A DNA stretch of 64,000 nt from JAGPUQ01 sp947084925 (GCA_947084925.1 CAMTUJ010000007.1:1-64000); one strand, 5' to 3'. Shown: positions 32,861 through 42,915, numbered from the stretch's first letter. Translations and numbers: made by a program. Notes: generated by a model from the letters alone, not told the origin.

Positions 32861-33561
32861 GGGCGCAGCCGCCGCACCGGTTCAGGCGGCGCGCGAATGC
32901 GGCCCTCTTCGAGGCGCAGATGTCGCGCGCAGCGCTCGGCCAGCGGCGCGTCGTGGGTCACCAGCACCAGTGCCGCACCCGTCTCACGATTGAGCTCGAA
33001 CAGCAGATCCTGCACCCGTGCGCTGTTGACGTGGTCGAGGCTGCCGGTGGGTTCGTCGGCAAACAGCAGTTGCGGCGCCACCGCGAAGGCGCGGGCGAGT
33101 GCCACCCGTTGCTGCTCGCCGCCCGACAGCGTGGCCGGAAAATGCCCGATCCGGTGCGCGAGACCGACCCGGTCGAGCCAGGCGCGCGCCCGCTGCGCAG
33201 CGTCCGGTGCGCGCTGCAGCTCGAGGGGCAGCATGACGTTTTCGAGCGCGGTGAGATCACCCACCAGATGAAAATCCTGAAACACGAAGGCGCAGAGTTC
33301 GCCGCGCCGCCGCGCCCGGGCGTCTTCGGTCAGGGCGCTGAACGGCTTGCCGCCCAGCCAGACCTCGCCGCTGCTGGGGGTATCGAGCCCCGCGAGCAGG
33401 CCGAGCAAGGTGGACTTGCCGCTGCCCGAGGGTCCAGTGATGGCGAGACTCGCGCCCGCGGCGAGCCGCAGGTCGATGTCCTGAAGCAGGATCAGATCGC
33501 CGTCCGGTGCGGGCACCCGTTTGCCGAGATTGCGGGCTTCGAGCAGAACCCTCTCGGGCAT
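32857..33561 (-). CDS. YbbA-like ABC transporter ATPase
   Basis: About 234 residues of an ABC ATPase that powers the YbbP permease. Walker A is GPSGSGKS, the signature LSGGEQQRVALARAF, Walker B LLFADEPTGSLD and the switch His VTHD. The ATG at 33561 is preferred because MPERVLLEARNLGKRV lines up with the remembered start of E. coli YbbA. An ATG at 33591 is in frame, and neither has a good ribosome-binding site. It is divergent from tesA. Confidence 0.9.
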   Translation of the reverse strand: MPERVLLEARNLGKRVPAPDGDLILLQDIDLRLAAGASLAITGPSGSGKSTLLGLLAGLDTPSSGEVWLGGKPFSALTEDARARRRGELCAFVFQDFHLVGDLTALENVMLPLELQRAPDAAQRARAWLDRVGLAHRIGHFPATLSGGEQQRVALARAFAVAPQLLFADEPTGSLDHVNSARVQDLLFELNRETGAALVLVTHDAPLAERCARHLRLEEGRIRAPPEPVRRLRP

Positions 33562-33797
33562 GACAGTGTCAGATATGGATGAATCGGGCATGGAGACAAC
33601 TTCGTGGAGGGACGGGAACGCGCCGGGGGCAGTATCGACGTCCCCTGGAGCGCTGACAAGCGACACCACGGCGAGCGGCACGCTCGTCTTCACGGCCGTG
33701 GCGCGGAATATCGAATCCCGTGGCGCGCACTGACTTACAATTCAGCGGCCGCCGGACCGCCAAGCCCGGCACCAGTAGCTTCATACATTCACCAGCG

Positions 33798-34520
33798 ATG
33801 ATCCGTGCCATGACCGGCTTGTTCTCCATGTTCCTGCGGCGGCGCGGCGCGGTGCTGCTGGCGGTGCTGGCATCGCACTCCGCGGCGGCGAGTGCCGGTG
33901 GTATTTTGGTGCTGGGCGACAGTATCAGCGCCGCCTTTGGCATCGACCCGGCGCAGGGTTGGGTGGCTCTGATGGCCGGGCGAGTCGCGGCAAGATGCCC
34001 GGATGTCGAGGTGCATAACGCTTCGGTGAGCGGGGAAACCACGGCAGGAGGATTGCACCGCCTGCCCGCGTTGTTGCAGCAGTGGCAGCCCCGGGTGGTG
34101 GTGATCGAATTGGGCGGTAACGACGGCCTGCGCGGTTTGCCGCCGCAGCGGATGGGCGACAATCTGGCGCGGATGGCGCAGCTTGCGCGCGCTGCCGGGG
34201 CCCGTCCGATACTGCTCGGCATGAAAATCCCGCCCAACTACGGGCCGGTGTACCAGCAGCGTTTCGAGCGGGCCTTCGCCCAGGTCGCAGCCGACGAAAA
34301 GTTGCCGTTCGTGGATTTTTTTCTCGCTGGCGTTGGCGGTGATCCCGGCCTCATTCAGACCGATGGCATTCATCCCAATGTGGCCGCTCAGCCGCTGTTG
34401 CTGAAAAATGCCTGGCCTGCGCTGGCGCAGGTTCTCGATGCCGCGACCGGCTGCCGGCTCACCCGCGACGCGTCGCGGGTGAGCGAACGCGGTTCAGCGC
34501 GGCTTGTCGCCCTTGAGTGA
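33798..34520 (+). CDS. tesA: TesA-like SGNH esterase / acyl-CoA thioesterase I
   Basis: A 240-residue exported hydrolase. A signal peptide covers about residues 1-33 (hydrophobic core ending AAASA). The SGNH blocks are complete: GDSISAAFG with the nucleophilic Ser, GETTAGG, GGNDGLRG and DGIHPN with catalytic Asp and His. TesA enzymes cleave thioesters and lysophospholipids in the periplasm. The last 12 or so residues are encoded by a perfect palindrome and overlap the convergent dioxygenase gene by 27 bases, so the C-terminal tail is probably dispensable. Confidence 0.92.
   Translation: MIRAMTGLFSMFLRRRGAVLLAVLASHSAAASAGGILVLGDSISAAFGIDPAQGWVALMAGRVAARCPDVEVHNASVSGETTAGGLHRLPALLQQWQPRVVVIELGGNDGLRGLPPQRMGDNLARMAQLARAAGARPILLGMKIPPNYGPVYQQRFERAFAQVAADEKLPFVDFFLAGVGGDPGLIQTDGIHPNVAAQPLLLKNAWPALAQVLDAATGCRLTRDASRVSERGSARLVALE
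34457..34484. terminator. 28-base perfect palindrome at the tesA / tauD-like convergence
   Basis: GCTCACCCGCGACG (34457-34470) is followed immediately by its exact reverse complement (34471-34484). It lies inside the end of tesA and just past the end of the minus-strand dioxygenase gene. It has no T-run, but the position suggests a shared bidirectional transcription stop. Confidence 0.5.
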
Positions 34521-35330
34521 AATCCGGTGCAGCAGGCGGCGATAGCCGTGGTAGTCGTTGACCGGGTAATGCTGGGCGGCGCGGTTGTCCCACATCGCCA
34601 GGGCGCCCGGGCTCCAGCGAAACCGGCATTGATATTCCGGCTTGCGCAAATGCTGGTAGAGCAGATCGAGCAGCGGTTGACTCGCTGCCTCGGTCCAGCC
34701 TTCGAAGCAAAGCGTGTGGCCTTCGTTGACGTAGAGAATTTTTTCGCCGGTTTCCGGATGCGTGCGCACCACCGGATGGAGGTTCGCAAACTCCTGGCGC
34801 GGCGCGCTGTCGCCCGCGTCCTTGAGGCGGTCCTCGCGGGTTTTGGTGACGTCCGCTTTCGCCGAGGAATTCACCGCGCGCAGGTCCTGGATCTGCGCCT
34901 TGATCGCGTCCGGCAGGGTTGCGTAGGCGAGTACCATGTTGACGAAGATGGTGTCGCCGCCCAGCGGCGGAATCTCCAGTGCATAGAGGGTAGCACCCGC
35001 CGCCGGGGTTTCCAGATAGGCCGTATCCGAGTGCCAGACGCCGCCAAAGTTGACGGTTTCGTGCGCCAGCTTGAGCACCGGCGCGATCAGCGGGTGACCT
35101 TCGATGCCGGGCAGAAACGGATATTTTTCGACTTCGCCGAATTGCCGGGTGAACGCGAGCTGCTGGTCCGGGGTCAGGGTCTGATCGCGGAAGAACAGCA
35201 CCTTGCGCTCCAGCCACACCTTGCGCAATGCCGCCAGCGTGGCCGGGGGGATGGGCCGCGACAAGTCGAGGCCGGTGATTTCGGCACCGACCGCCGGCGT
35301 CAGCGGATGAATCTCGAAGTGCGTGTTCAC
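34494..35330 (-). CDS. TauD/TfdA family Fe(II)/2-oxoglutarate dioxygenase
   Basis: A 278-residue non-haem iron dioxygenase. The iron ligands are seen as the HxD pair in WHSDTAYL (about residues 99-101) and the distal His in AAQHYPVNDYHGYRR (about 253). Arg residues in the terminal stretch would bind 2-oxoglutarate. Family members oxidise taurine, alkylsulphates, phenoxyacetates and other acids. The ATG at 35330 overlaps the stop of the upstream dehydrogenase gene as ATGA, so both are likely made together. The substrate is unknown, but the partner suggests a carboxylic acid pathway. Confidence 0.88.
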   Translation of the reverse strand: MNTHFEIHPLTPAVGAEITGLDLSRPIPPATLAALRKVWLERKVLFFRDQTLTPDQQLAFTRQFGEVEKYPFLPGIEGHPLIAPVLKLAHETVNFGGVWHSDTAYLETPAAGATLYALEIPPLGGDTIFVNMVLAYATLPDAIKAQIQDLRAVNSSAKADVTKTREDRLKDAGDSAPRQEFANLHPVVRTHPETGEKILYVNEGHTLCFEGWTEAASQPLLDLLYQHLRKPEYQCRFRWSPGALAMWDNRAAQHYPVNDYHGYRRLLHRISLKGDKPR

Positions 35331-36436
35331 GAAACCCTCGGCGCTGCGCGCAGTTTCGCGACGACCTTGTCGCCAAAGGCTTCAGTGCCGATGGTCTCCA
35401 CCTTGACGCCCGGCTGCGTGAGATCGGGTGTGGAGAAACCGTCGGCGAACACCGCCTGCATCGCGGCCCAGATGTTGCGGGCTTCCGCCGCCATGCCGAA
35501 GCTGTACTCCAGCATCATCGCGGCCGAGCCGATCATCGAGTAGGGATTGGCGATGTTTCTGCCGGCGATGTCCGGCGCCGAACCGTGGGACGGCTCGTAA
35601 TAGGCTTTGGCATCACCGATACAGGCCGATGGCATCAGACCCAGGGAGCCGATGATGCCGCCACCCTGATCGCTCAAAATGTCGCCAAACATGTTTTCCA
35701 TCACCATCACATCGAACTGGCGCGGGTTCAGGCAAAGGTGGGTGGCGGCGGCATCGACCAGCATGTGGACGATTTTCACGTCCGGGTATGCGGGCGCCAT
35801 TTCCTCCAGCACCTCGTTCCAGAGCACGCTCGATTTCAGGACGTTGCTCTTGTGGATATTGTGCAGCACGCCCTTGCGGCGCTGCGCCAGCTCCAGGCCT
35901 TTTTTCAGTATTTGCTTGATCTGGATCTCGTCGTAACGCAGGGTTTCTTCCACATAGCGGTGGTTGTGGGCGTCCACTCCCACGGTCTTGGTGCCGAAGT
36001 AAAGCCCGCCCACCAGCTCGCGGATCAGCATGATGTCGACGCCTGCGCCGATGATCTCCGGCCGCAGCGGGGAGAAGTGGGCGAGCGCCTTCGGCAACAC
36101 GATGGGGCGGAAATTGGCGTAGGTGTTGTACCGGGCGCGCAGCGGCAGTACCGCGCCGCGCTCGGGCTGCATGTCCACCGGAATTTTTTTGGTTGCTTCG
36201 TAGTCCAGTCCGACCGGACCCTTGAGGATGGCGTCGGCGCGATCGCAGACCGCCCGCGTGGCTTCCGGGAACGGGTGGCCGTGGTCGAAGTAGGCCTGGG
36301 CGCCAAAGGGTGCCTGGATCAGGTCGAAGTGGACCGGGTTGCGCTCCTCGACCACGCGCAGCACCTTGAGGGCTTCGCGGGTGATCTCGGGGCCGATGCC
36401 GTCTCCGGGGAGTACGGCGACGCGATGGGTTTTCAT
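35327..36436 (-). CDS. Isocitrate/isopropylmalate dehydrogenase family enzyme
   Basis: A 369-residue NAD(P)-dependent beta-decarboxylating dehydrogenase. LPGDGIGPEI opens it, MLIRELVGGLYFG is the substrate loop, and NMFGDILSDQGGGIIGSLG is the family signature with the metal-binding Asp. It looks close to LeuB, but no leuACD genes are near and it is coupled to a dioxygenase. A tartrate/malate-type or specialised isopropylmalate-like substrate is therefore possible. ATG at 36436 with a GGAGCG stretch upstream. There is a short spacer before the anti-sigma genes. Confidence 0.88.
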   Translation of the reverse strand: MKTHRVAVLPGDGIGPEITREALKVLRVVEERNPVHFDLIQAPFGAQAYFDHGHPFPEATRAVCDRADAILKGPVGLDYEATKKIPVDMQPERGAVLPLRARYNTYANFRPIVLPKALAHFSPLRPEIIGAGVDIMLIRELVGGLYFGTKTVGVDAHNHRYVEETLRYDEIQIKQILKKGLELAQRRKGVLHNIHKSNVLKSSVLWNEVLEEMAPAYPDVKIVHMLVDAAATHLCLNPRQFDVMVMENMFGDILSDQGGGIIGSLGLMPSACIGDAKAYYEPSHGSAPDIAGRNIANPYSMIGSAAMMLEYSFGMAAEARNIWAAMQAVFADGFSTPDLTQPGVKVETIGTEAFGDKVVAKLRAAPRVS

Positions 36437-36553
36437 GAGCGCTCCGGGGTTGAGTCGAAAAACGGAGGCTATTGTAGGGAAGAATGCCCGGCGGTGAATC
36501 AGGGATCGGCACCCGCCCGAACCTGACCGATACCCGGGAATCCAGGCCGGCGT

Positions 36554-36970
36554 TCAGGTGCGGGGAATGACGACCTGCACACGGTTGCGGTCGTTGGCGC
36601 GCTCGTAGGCCACGGAGCTCGCTGCCTTGCGCAGCAGTATGATTCCGAGGCCGCCGACCTTCGCCTCCGCCAGCGAAGTGGCCGGTGTCGGGTCCGGCTG
36701 CTCCAGGGGATTGAACGGGCGGCCCCGGTCGCTCACCACCAGCATCACATGTTCCGGCGCCAGGCTGACCGCCACCTCGACCGGATGATCGCGGTCGAGA
36801 CCACCGTGGCGAAGCGCGTTGGTCACCAGCTCCTCGAACACCAGTTCGGCCTGAAAGCGCGGTCGTTCACCCACCCCGGCCCGGATCAGGATGGCGCCGA
36901 GTTCGGTCATGCCGCGGGCCAGCTCGCCCGTGCCGCACCCGATCTCCAGTCGCGCTTCGTCCGATGCCAC
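36554..36970 (-). CDS. RsbW-like anti-sigma factor / serine kinase
   Basis: A 138-residue ATP-binding protein of the GHKL fold. ELVTNALRHGG is the N-box and GLGIILLRKAASSVAYER the later ATP-lid part. Such proteins phosphorylate a STAS antagonist and, when free, bind a sigma factor or other target. GTG at 36970 has GCGAGG upstream. It follows the STAS and FHA-phosphatase genes in the same direction, which together make a partner-switching module. No target sigma gene is adjacent. Confidence 0.88.
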   Translation of the reverse strand: MASDEARLEIGCGTGELARGMTELGAILIRAGVGERPRFQAELVFEELVTNALRHGGLDRDHPVEVAVSLAPEHVMLVVSDRGRPFNPLEQPDPTPATSLAEAKVGGLGIILLRKAASSVAYERANDRNRVQVVIPRT

Positions 36971-37000
36971 GCAGACCTCGCGGTGGTTGACCCAAATTCG

Positions 37001-37342
37001 TTATCCGTGCAGCTGCCCGAGTGCTTCCTCGCCGCTGAAAACGACGGCAATGATGTCGGACAGGGCCGCATTGGTGAAGACTTCGTTGACCATCGCCTGA
37101 GGCGAGAGCAGCACCAGCCTGCCGCCCTTTTTGCTCGCGGAACGGGCTACGGTGATGAACATGCGCAGCCCCATCGAGGCGATGAAGGATACCTCGGAAA
37201 GATCGACGATGGCTTGGTGGCCGCCCGGTACGATGCTCGCGGAAAACCGGGTTTCGATCTGGTCGACGCCCGGGGTATCCAGGCGGCCACGCAACGCTAT
37301 TCTTATTGCCTTGCCGTCCAACTCGGTCACTTCCATTTCCAT
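37001..37342 (-). CDS. STAS-domain anti-anti-sigma factor
   Basis: A 113-residue STAS protein of the SpoIIAA/RsbV type. The phosphorylatable Ser sits in SFIASMGLRMF. The ATG at 37342 has GGAG about 10 bases upstream; a GTG at 37357 is a less likely start. Phosphorylation by the neighbouring RsbW-like kinase would release the target, and the FHA-phosphatase encoded upstream would reverse it. Confidence 0.9.
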   Translation of the reverse strand: MEMEVTELDGKAIRIALRGRLDTPGVDQIETRFSASIVPGGHQAIVDLSEVSFIASMGLRMFITVARSASKKGGRLVLLSPQAMVNEVFTNAALSDIIAVVFSGEEALGQLHG

Positions 37343-37417
37343 GGCGGGTCGCTCCACTTCGGTTACGGGCTGCGGGCGACCATGGGGCCGCTCAAATGAC
37401 CCGATGCTAAAGGGCTT

Positions 37418-38548
37418 TCATGAATCGAATGTGACAGTCAGAAGCGAAAAGTCGTCGTCGAAGGGGCCGGGGCGCGCGATGGCCCTGACCTGCCGATGCA
37501 GCCGCTCCGGCTCCGTCGTCGCGGGGTCGGTGGCCTGGGTCAGCAACGGCAAAAAATCATCGAGACCCCATTCCTTGCCCGCGGCGGTGACGATCTCGAA
37601 GACGCCGTCGCTGAACAGATACAGGGTCGCACCCGGCGTCACGGTCAGCACTTCAGCCTTGTAGGCATGGTCGGGCATGAGTCCGATGAGCGGCCCCCGG
37701 CTCTGCACGGGTGTCGCCTGCATCCGGTCCGGCGTCACCAGGAAGCCCGGATGGTGGCCTCCGCATGCGAAGCGCAAGGCGCGGGTCGGATGGTTGTACA
37801 CGCCGTACCACATGGTGAAGTACATGTCGTCGTGGTTTTCCATCTGGAACATCCGGTTCAGTTTGCGCAACACCTGCTCGGGATCGGTGAAGTCGGTATC
37901 CGGCAGTGCGCGCTGGCGCAGCACGTTGAGCAGCGACACCGAATGCATGGCCGCGCTGACGCCATGTCCCGCGACATCGACAATGTAGGCGGCGAAGTTG
38001 TCGTCATCGAGGGCGTGGTAGCCGAAGACGTCGCCGCCCAGGCGTTCCGAGGGCAGATAGAGCCAGTCGGTCCGGATCGGACCGCTGCCGAGCGGCGTGG
38101 GCAAGAGGGCTTGTACATAGCTGCTGGCCTTGGTCAGCGCCTTGTCGAGATCCAGGGACTCGCGGGCTTCCTGCCGGTTGCGAAGCTCGTATTGCAGGAC
38201 ATGGGCACCGACCGAGAACACCATGCCTTCGGTCAGTTCGAACGGCTGGTTGATGCGGGAGCCACCGATCAGCGTGCCGTTGGTGGAGTCGTGGTCGATC
38301 AGCACGGGCGTGTCCGACCGCAGTTCGATGGTGCAGTGGCGGCGCGACACCCGGCCATCCGGCAGCACGAGGTCGCACTCCGGCCCGCGCCCGATGACCA
38401 AGGACCGCGCAGCGATCTCGACTCGCAGGCCCGGCTGTGAACCTTCGAGCACCAGGAGGTAGTGACCCATCTCGGCCCGTGGCGTCGGCAGCGAACCGGC
38501 AAAGAAAACAGCGGTGCGATCGAGAGGTGACTCGTCCGATGCAGTCAT
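37418..38548 (-). CDS. FHA-domain PP2C/SpoIIE-type protein phosphatase
   Basis: A 376-residue phosphatase. An FHA domain (about residues 45-95: VIGRGPECDLVLPDGRVSRR and DHDSTNGT) would bind phospho-threonine. The SpoIIE/RsbU-like phosphatase domain (about 150-375) shows GGDVFGYHAL, YIVDVAGHG and FSDGVFE, with Asp metal ligands. It likely dephosphorylates the STAS protein encoded next. An FHA sensor domain hints at control by a Ser/Thr kinase, none of which is seen nearby. Divergent from the Asp-rich secreted protein. Confidence 0.9.
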   Translation of the reverse strand: MTASDESPLDRTAVFFAGSLPTPRAEMGHYLLVLEGSQPGLRVEIAARSLVIGRGPECDLVLPDGRVSRRHCTIELRSDTPVLIDHDSTNGTLIGGSRINQPFELTEGMVFSVGAHVLQYELRNRQEARESLDLDKALTKASSYVQALLPTPLGSGPIRTDWLYLPSERLGGDVFGYHALDDDNFAAYIVDVAGHGVSAAMHSVSLLNVLRQRALPDTDFTDPEQVLRKLNRMFQMENHDDMYFTMWYGVYNHPTRALRFACGGHHPGFLVTPDRMQATPVQSRGPLIGLMPDHAYKAEVLTVTPGATLYLFSDGVFEIVTAAGKEWGLDDFLPLLTQATDPATTEPERLHRQVRAIARPGPFDDDFSLLTVTFDS

Positions 38549-38796
38549 GGGTCATTCCGTCAGTGGTGGTGGTATCGGTTGGCTGCTCAGGCGCATCCGC
38601 CCGCCCGGCCCGCGGACCTGAGCGTGATGACGCGCACAGAATGACAGAATGAATGATCAATCCTTCGGTGCCGGGCACGATCAGCGCCGACAAGGCGTAT
38701 GCTCAGGCTCGCCTCCGAGGCTTGCTCCATCAGTCCGTGCAGGCTCGCTGAGGCAATCCAACGCAGATGTTAAACCGATATACAGGGGAACTGTCC

Positions 38797-39567
38797 ATGA
38801 AGCGTCATTCCGTCACGAGATTTCGCGCCCCGCTGCTGGCCGGCCTGTTGATCTGCGCCGCGAGCGGCGCCCAGGCCGTGCCCATCGGAGCTTTTGAAGG
38901 CCCCGCGGACAATGCGGTACTGACCGGCCTGGTGGATGTCTGGGGCTGGGCTGCTGACGCCACCGCGGAGATTGACTCGGTAATCCTGCTGGTCGATGGC
39001 GTGACCCCTGGCCGCGAGCTCGGCTACGGTGGCGAACGCCGCGATGTCGCCGCGGCGCATCCGGAAATCGCCGATGCCCTGCACTCCGGGTTTGCCGCTG
39101 CCATCCACACCAAACACATGACCAACGGGCCGCATACCCTCACGGTGGTGGCACGCAATGAAGTGGGCGAGGAGACCCGGTTCGACAAATCCGTGGTGGT
39201 TTCCAATACGCCGGAGGTGGGTATTGTATGGGACAGCATAGACCTTTCCAGTGCCACCTCGCGCATCACGGACGGCACGCTGTTCCTGGATGGAGTCGTG
39301 CTGAATGGCCGCTCCTACGACAACCTTGAACTCAGGTTCGACCACTTCAGCAACGCGTTTGTCATCGTCGGCTTTGCCGGTGATCTGGATCGCGACGGTT
39401 TTGCCGATGATGACGCAGACCATGATGGGCATCACGACGCGACCGATGACACCGACGATACCGACGATACCGAAGACGACCACGGCGCGCCCGGCGAGGA
39501 TGATCCGGAGGACGACGCCGGGGATGACTCTGCGGATGACTCTGAGGACGACACCGCCGCGCCCTGA
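38797..39567 (+). CDS. Secreted Ig-like protein with an Asp-rich C-terminal tail
   Basis: A 256-residue exported protein. ATG at 38797 with CAGGGGA upstream. The signal peptide ends at about residue 28 (GAQA). A bacterial Ig-like region follows (about 30-135, with VDVWGWAADATAEIDSVILL and GPHTLTVVARNEVG), then a second small domain. From about residue 198 the tail is extremely acidic: DRDGFADDDADHDG resembles calcium-binding thrombospondin-3-type loops, and DDTDDTDDTED comes from tandem 9-base repeats. A calcium-binding or surface role is inferred. Function unknown. Confidence 0.75.
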   Translation: MKRHSVTRFRAPLLAGLLICAASGAQAVPIGAFEGPADNAVLTGLVDVWGWAADATAEIDSVILLVDGVTPGRELGYGGERRDVAAAHPEIADALHSGFAAAIHTKHMTNGPHTLTVVARNEVGEETRFDKSVVVSNTPEVGIVWDSIDLSSATSRITDGTLFLDGVVLNGRSYDNLELRFDHFSNAFVIVGFAGDLDRDGFADDDADHDGHHDATDDTDDTDDTEDDHGAPGEDDPEDDAGDDSADDSEDDTAAP

Positions 39568-39743
39568 CCCCTGCCCGATAGTGCGAGCTGGCAGCCTGTT
39601 GGCCAGCAGCCACCTGGCGTAGCGCAGGGACACGCTACGCCCGCACCGCCTCCCCGGCGCCACTGGTATGCTGTTGCGGCATTGTCCGCGCGTTCAACTT
39701 GCCTTCCGCACTGGTGCTTGGGTGGCGCGCTTCCCGCCGACCG

Positions 39744-40277
39744 TCACTGTTTGACCGGACGTTTCGTAAGTTTGCGTTGCAGGGTGCGGCGATGCATTCC
39801 CAGGGCACGGGCAGTGCTGGCGATGTTGCCGTTGTGCTCGTCGAGAATCCGCTGGATGTGCTCCCATTCGACGCGCTCCAGCGAGGGTATCGCTGCGGGC
39901 GCTGGTGGTTCCGGGGGCGCCTCGCTCTCGAAGGCGGCGAGGATTTCGGTGATCCCGGCCGGTTTGCCGAGATAATGGGTAGCGCCCAGCTTGATCGCAC
40001 TCACGGCGGTTGCGACGCTGGAATAGCCGGTCAGGACCACGATCGCGATGGCGGGTTCCTGGGCCTTTAGGCGTGGTATCAGGTGCAACCCGGAGATCTC
40101 GGCAAGTTTGAGGTCCAGGATTGCCCGCTGTGGGTGGAACCGCGCGCATGCGCCCAGCGCGGCGTCGGCGTCGTGGGCGATGGCCACCTCGTGATGCAGA
40201 CGCTCCAGGCTGCGGGCGAGGGCCGTGCAAAACGCTGGATCGTCGTCGACGATCAGGTAGCGGTGGCGCTGTGTCAC
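39744..40277 (-). CDS. RegA/ActR-family response regulator
   Basis: A 177-residue regulator with a receiver domain (VDDDPAF, phosphoacceptor Asp in AILDLKLAE, Lys in LGKPAG) and a compact Fis-type helix-turn-helix (EHNGNIASTARALGMHRRTL). There is a Pro/Ala linker between. The layout equals RegA/PrrA/ActR, global regulators of redox-dependent metabolism. GTG at 40277 overlaps the kinase stop as GTGA. Unlike Rhodobacter, no senC gene separates the pair. Confidence 0.9.
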   Translation of the reverse strand: MTQRHRYLIVDDDPAFCTALARSLERLHHEVAIAHDADAALGACARFHPQRAILDLKLAEISGLHLIPRLKAQEPAIAIVVLTGYSSVATAVSAIKLGATHYLGKPAGITEILAAFESEAPPEPPAPAAIPSLERVEWEHIQRILDEHNGNIASTARALGMHRRTLQRKLTKRPVKQ

Positions 40278-41539
40278 GGGCGGGGAACCCGCAGCGGCAG
40301 GGTGATTCGGGTCAGGGTGCCGCCACCCTCCGCGTTGTGAAGTTCCACCGCGCCGCCGTGGCGGCCGATGGTGGAGTGCGACAGGAACAGCCCCAGTCCC
40401 AGTCCGTGGGGTTTTTCGCTGCGTCCCGGTCGTCCCAGGTGTTGTCGCTGTTCCGGACCGATACCCGGGCCGAAGTCGCGAATCCGGAGGGTCAGGATTT
40501 CCCGCGACCAGTGTGCGTCCACGGTGATTTGCGGCGAGGCGTCAGCGGCGTTGTCGAGCAGGTTGTGGAGTGCGGGTTCGATGGCGGGGTGAAAAATCGC
40601 CACGATATCCGGGCAGTTGGGGTCCAGCTTCAGGGTCGCCAGGGTCCGCGGTCGGATGACCCGCCAGGCGTCCAGCAGCGCAAGCAGATACTGACGTACT
40701 GGCTGGGCGGCTTGAGCGTGTTCGGGAACGCTGGCGGCCCGCACCAGTTTTTTCAGTGTCTCGCGACAGCGGTCCAGCTGGCGGTCAAGCACGGCGAGAT
40801 CCCCCTCGGCGAGTGTGCGATGTCCCGCCGGGCCCGCGAGCGCGTCCTCGACCAGCAGTTTCATGGTGTTGAGCGGTGTGCCCAGCTCGTGGGCGGCGCC
40901 CGCCGCGAGCGTGGCCACGCTCAGCAACTGCTCGTCGCGCAACTGCTCCTCCCGTTGCTGGGCGATCTGCTGCTGCTGATGGCGCAGGGTTTCCGCCATG
41001 TTGAACAAAAAGTAGCCGATCAAGGCTGCGCTTACCGCGAAGTTCGCCCACATGCCGAGGACATGCAGGTTGAGACCGCCGTGGTGTGCCGTCGGCACCA
41101 GCGCTGGAATCGGCTGATAAAAAACCAGCAACAGGCTGTAGCAGGCAAAGGCCAGCGCCGCGACGGCCCAGCTGAGCTTGCGGCCCAGGGTGGCTGCGGC
41201 GATGCTGACCGGCACCAGATAATAGGAAATCAGCGGGTTGGTCGCTCCGCCGCTGAAATACAGCAGGCAGCTCAATCCTGCGATATCCAGCAGCAGGTGG
41301 CCGAAGAATTCGGCTTCCGAAATCGGCGGCGGACGCCGGGTACGCCCCCGTGCCAGCGCATTCAGAACCGCGAAGACGCCGAGCATGGCGCCGAGCAGCA
41401 GCAGTTTCGATCCCCGGGGCAACGCCGGACCCAGGGCGACGAGCGCCAGACCGAGGCAGCCCAGTGCGATGTAGCGAATCGTGGTCAGCTGGCGCAGATT
41501 GTTGCGGGCTGCGGACAACGCGGGCACGGCCTGGATCAT
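40274..41539 (-). CDS. RegB/PrrB-family sensor histidine kinase
   Basis: A 421-residue membrane kinase with about six hydrophobic segments in residues 20-190. GGATNPLISYYLVPVS resembles the RegB quinone-site motif. The H-box is GAAHELGTPLN (His about 216), followed by the ATP domain (NLLDNAADAS, DFGPGIG, GLGLGLFLS). The redox-active cysteine of classical RegB, expected between the last helix and the H-box, is not seen; that linker holds no Cys. ATG at 41539 is chosen because it starts just before the conserved part. It is divergent from argG. Confidence 0.88.
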   Translation of the reverse strand: MIQAVPALSAARNNLRQLTTIRYIALGCLGLALVALGPALPRGSKLLLLGAMLGVFAVLNALARGRTRRPPPISEAEFFGHLLLDIAGLSCLLYFSGGATNPLISYYLVPVSIAAATLGRKLSWAVAALAFACYSLLLVFYQPIPALVPTAHHGGLNLHVLGMWANFAVSAALIGYFLFNMAETLRHQQQQIAQQREEQLRDEQLLSVATLAAGAAHELGTPLNTMKLLVEDALAGPAGHRTLAEGDLAVLDRQLDRCRETLKKLVRAASVPEHAQAAQPVRQYLLALLDAWRVIRPRTLATLKLDPNCPDIVAIFHPAIEPALHNLLDNAADASPQITVDAHWSREILTLRIRDFGPGIGPEQRQHLGRPGRSEKPHGLGLGLFLSHSTIGRHGGAVELHNAEGGGTLTRITLPLRVPRP

Positions 41540-41670
41540 GGCGGGATGGTAGCAGAGCCGGGTGCGGTGGATCGGCGTATCCCCGGAGCAGCGCACATCC
41601 TGTCGTGCATGGGTGGCGGATGGCGGGTAAAATCCGCGCTCCTTCTCTGGCCGTATCTCGGGGGCTTTCC

Positions 41671-42888
<1,218 letters not shown>

Positions 42889-42915
42889 TATCCCAGGCTC
42901 ACGAGGAGGAAGATC

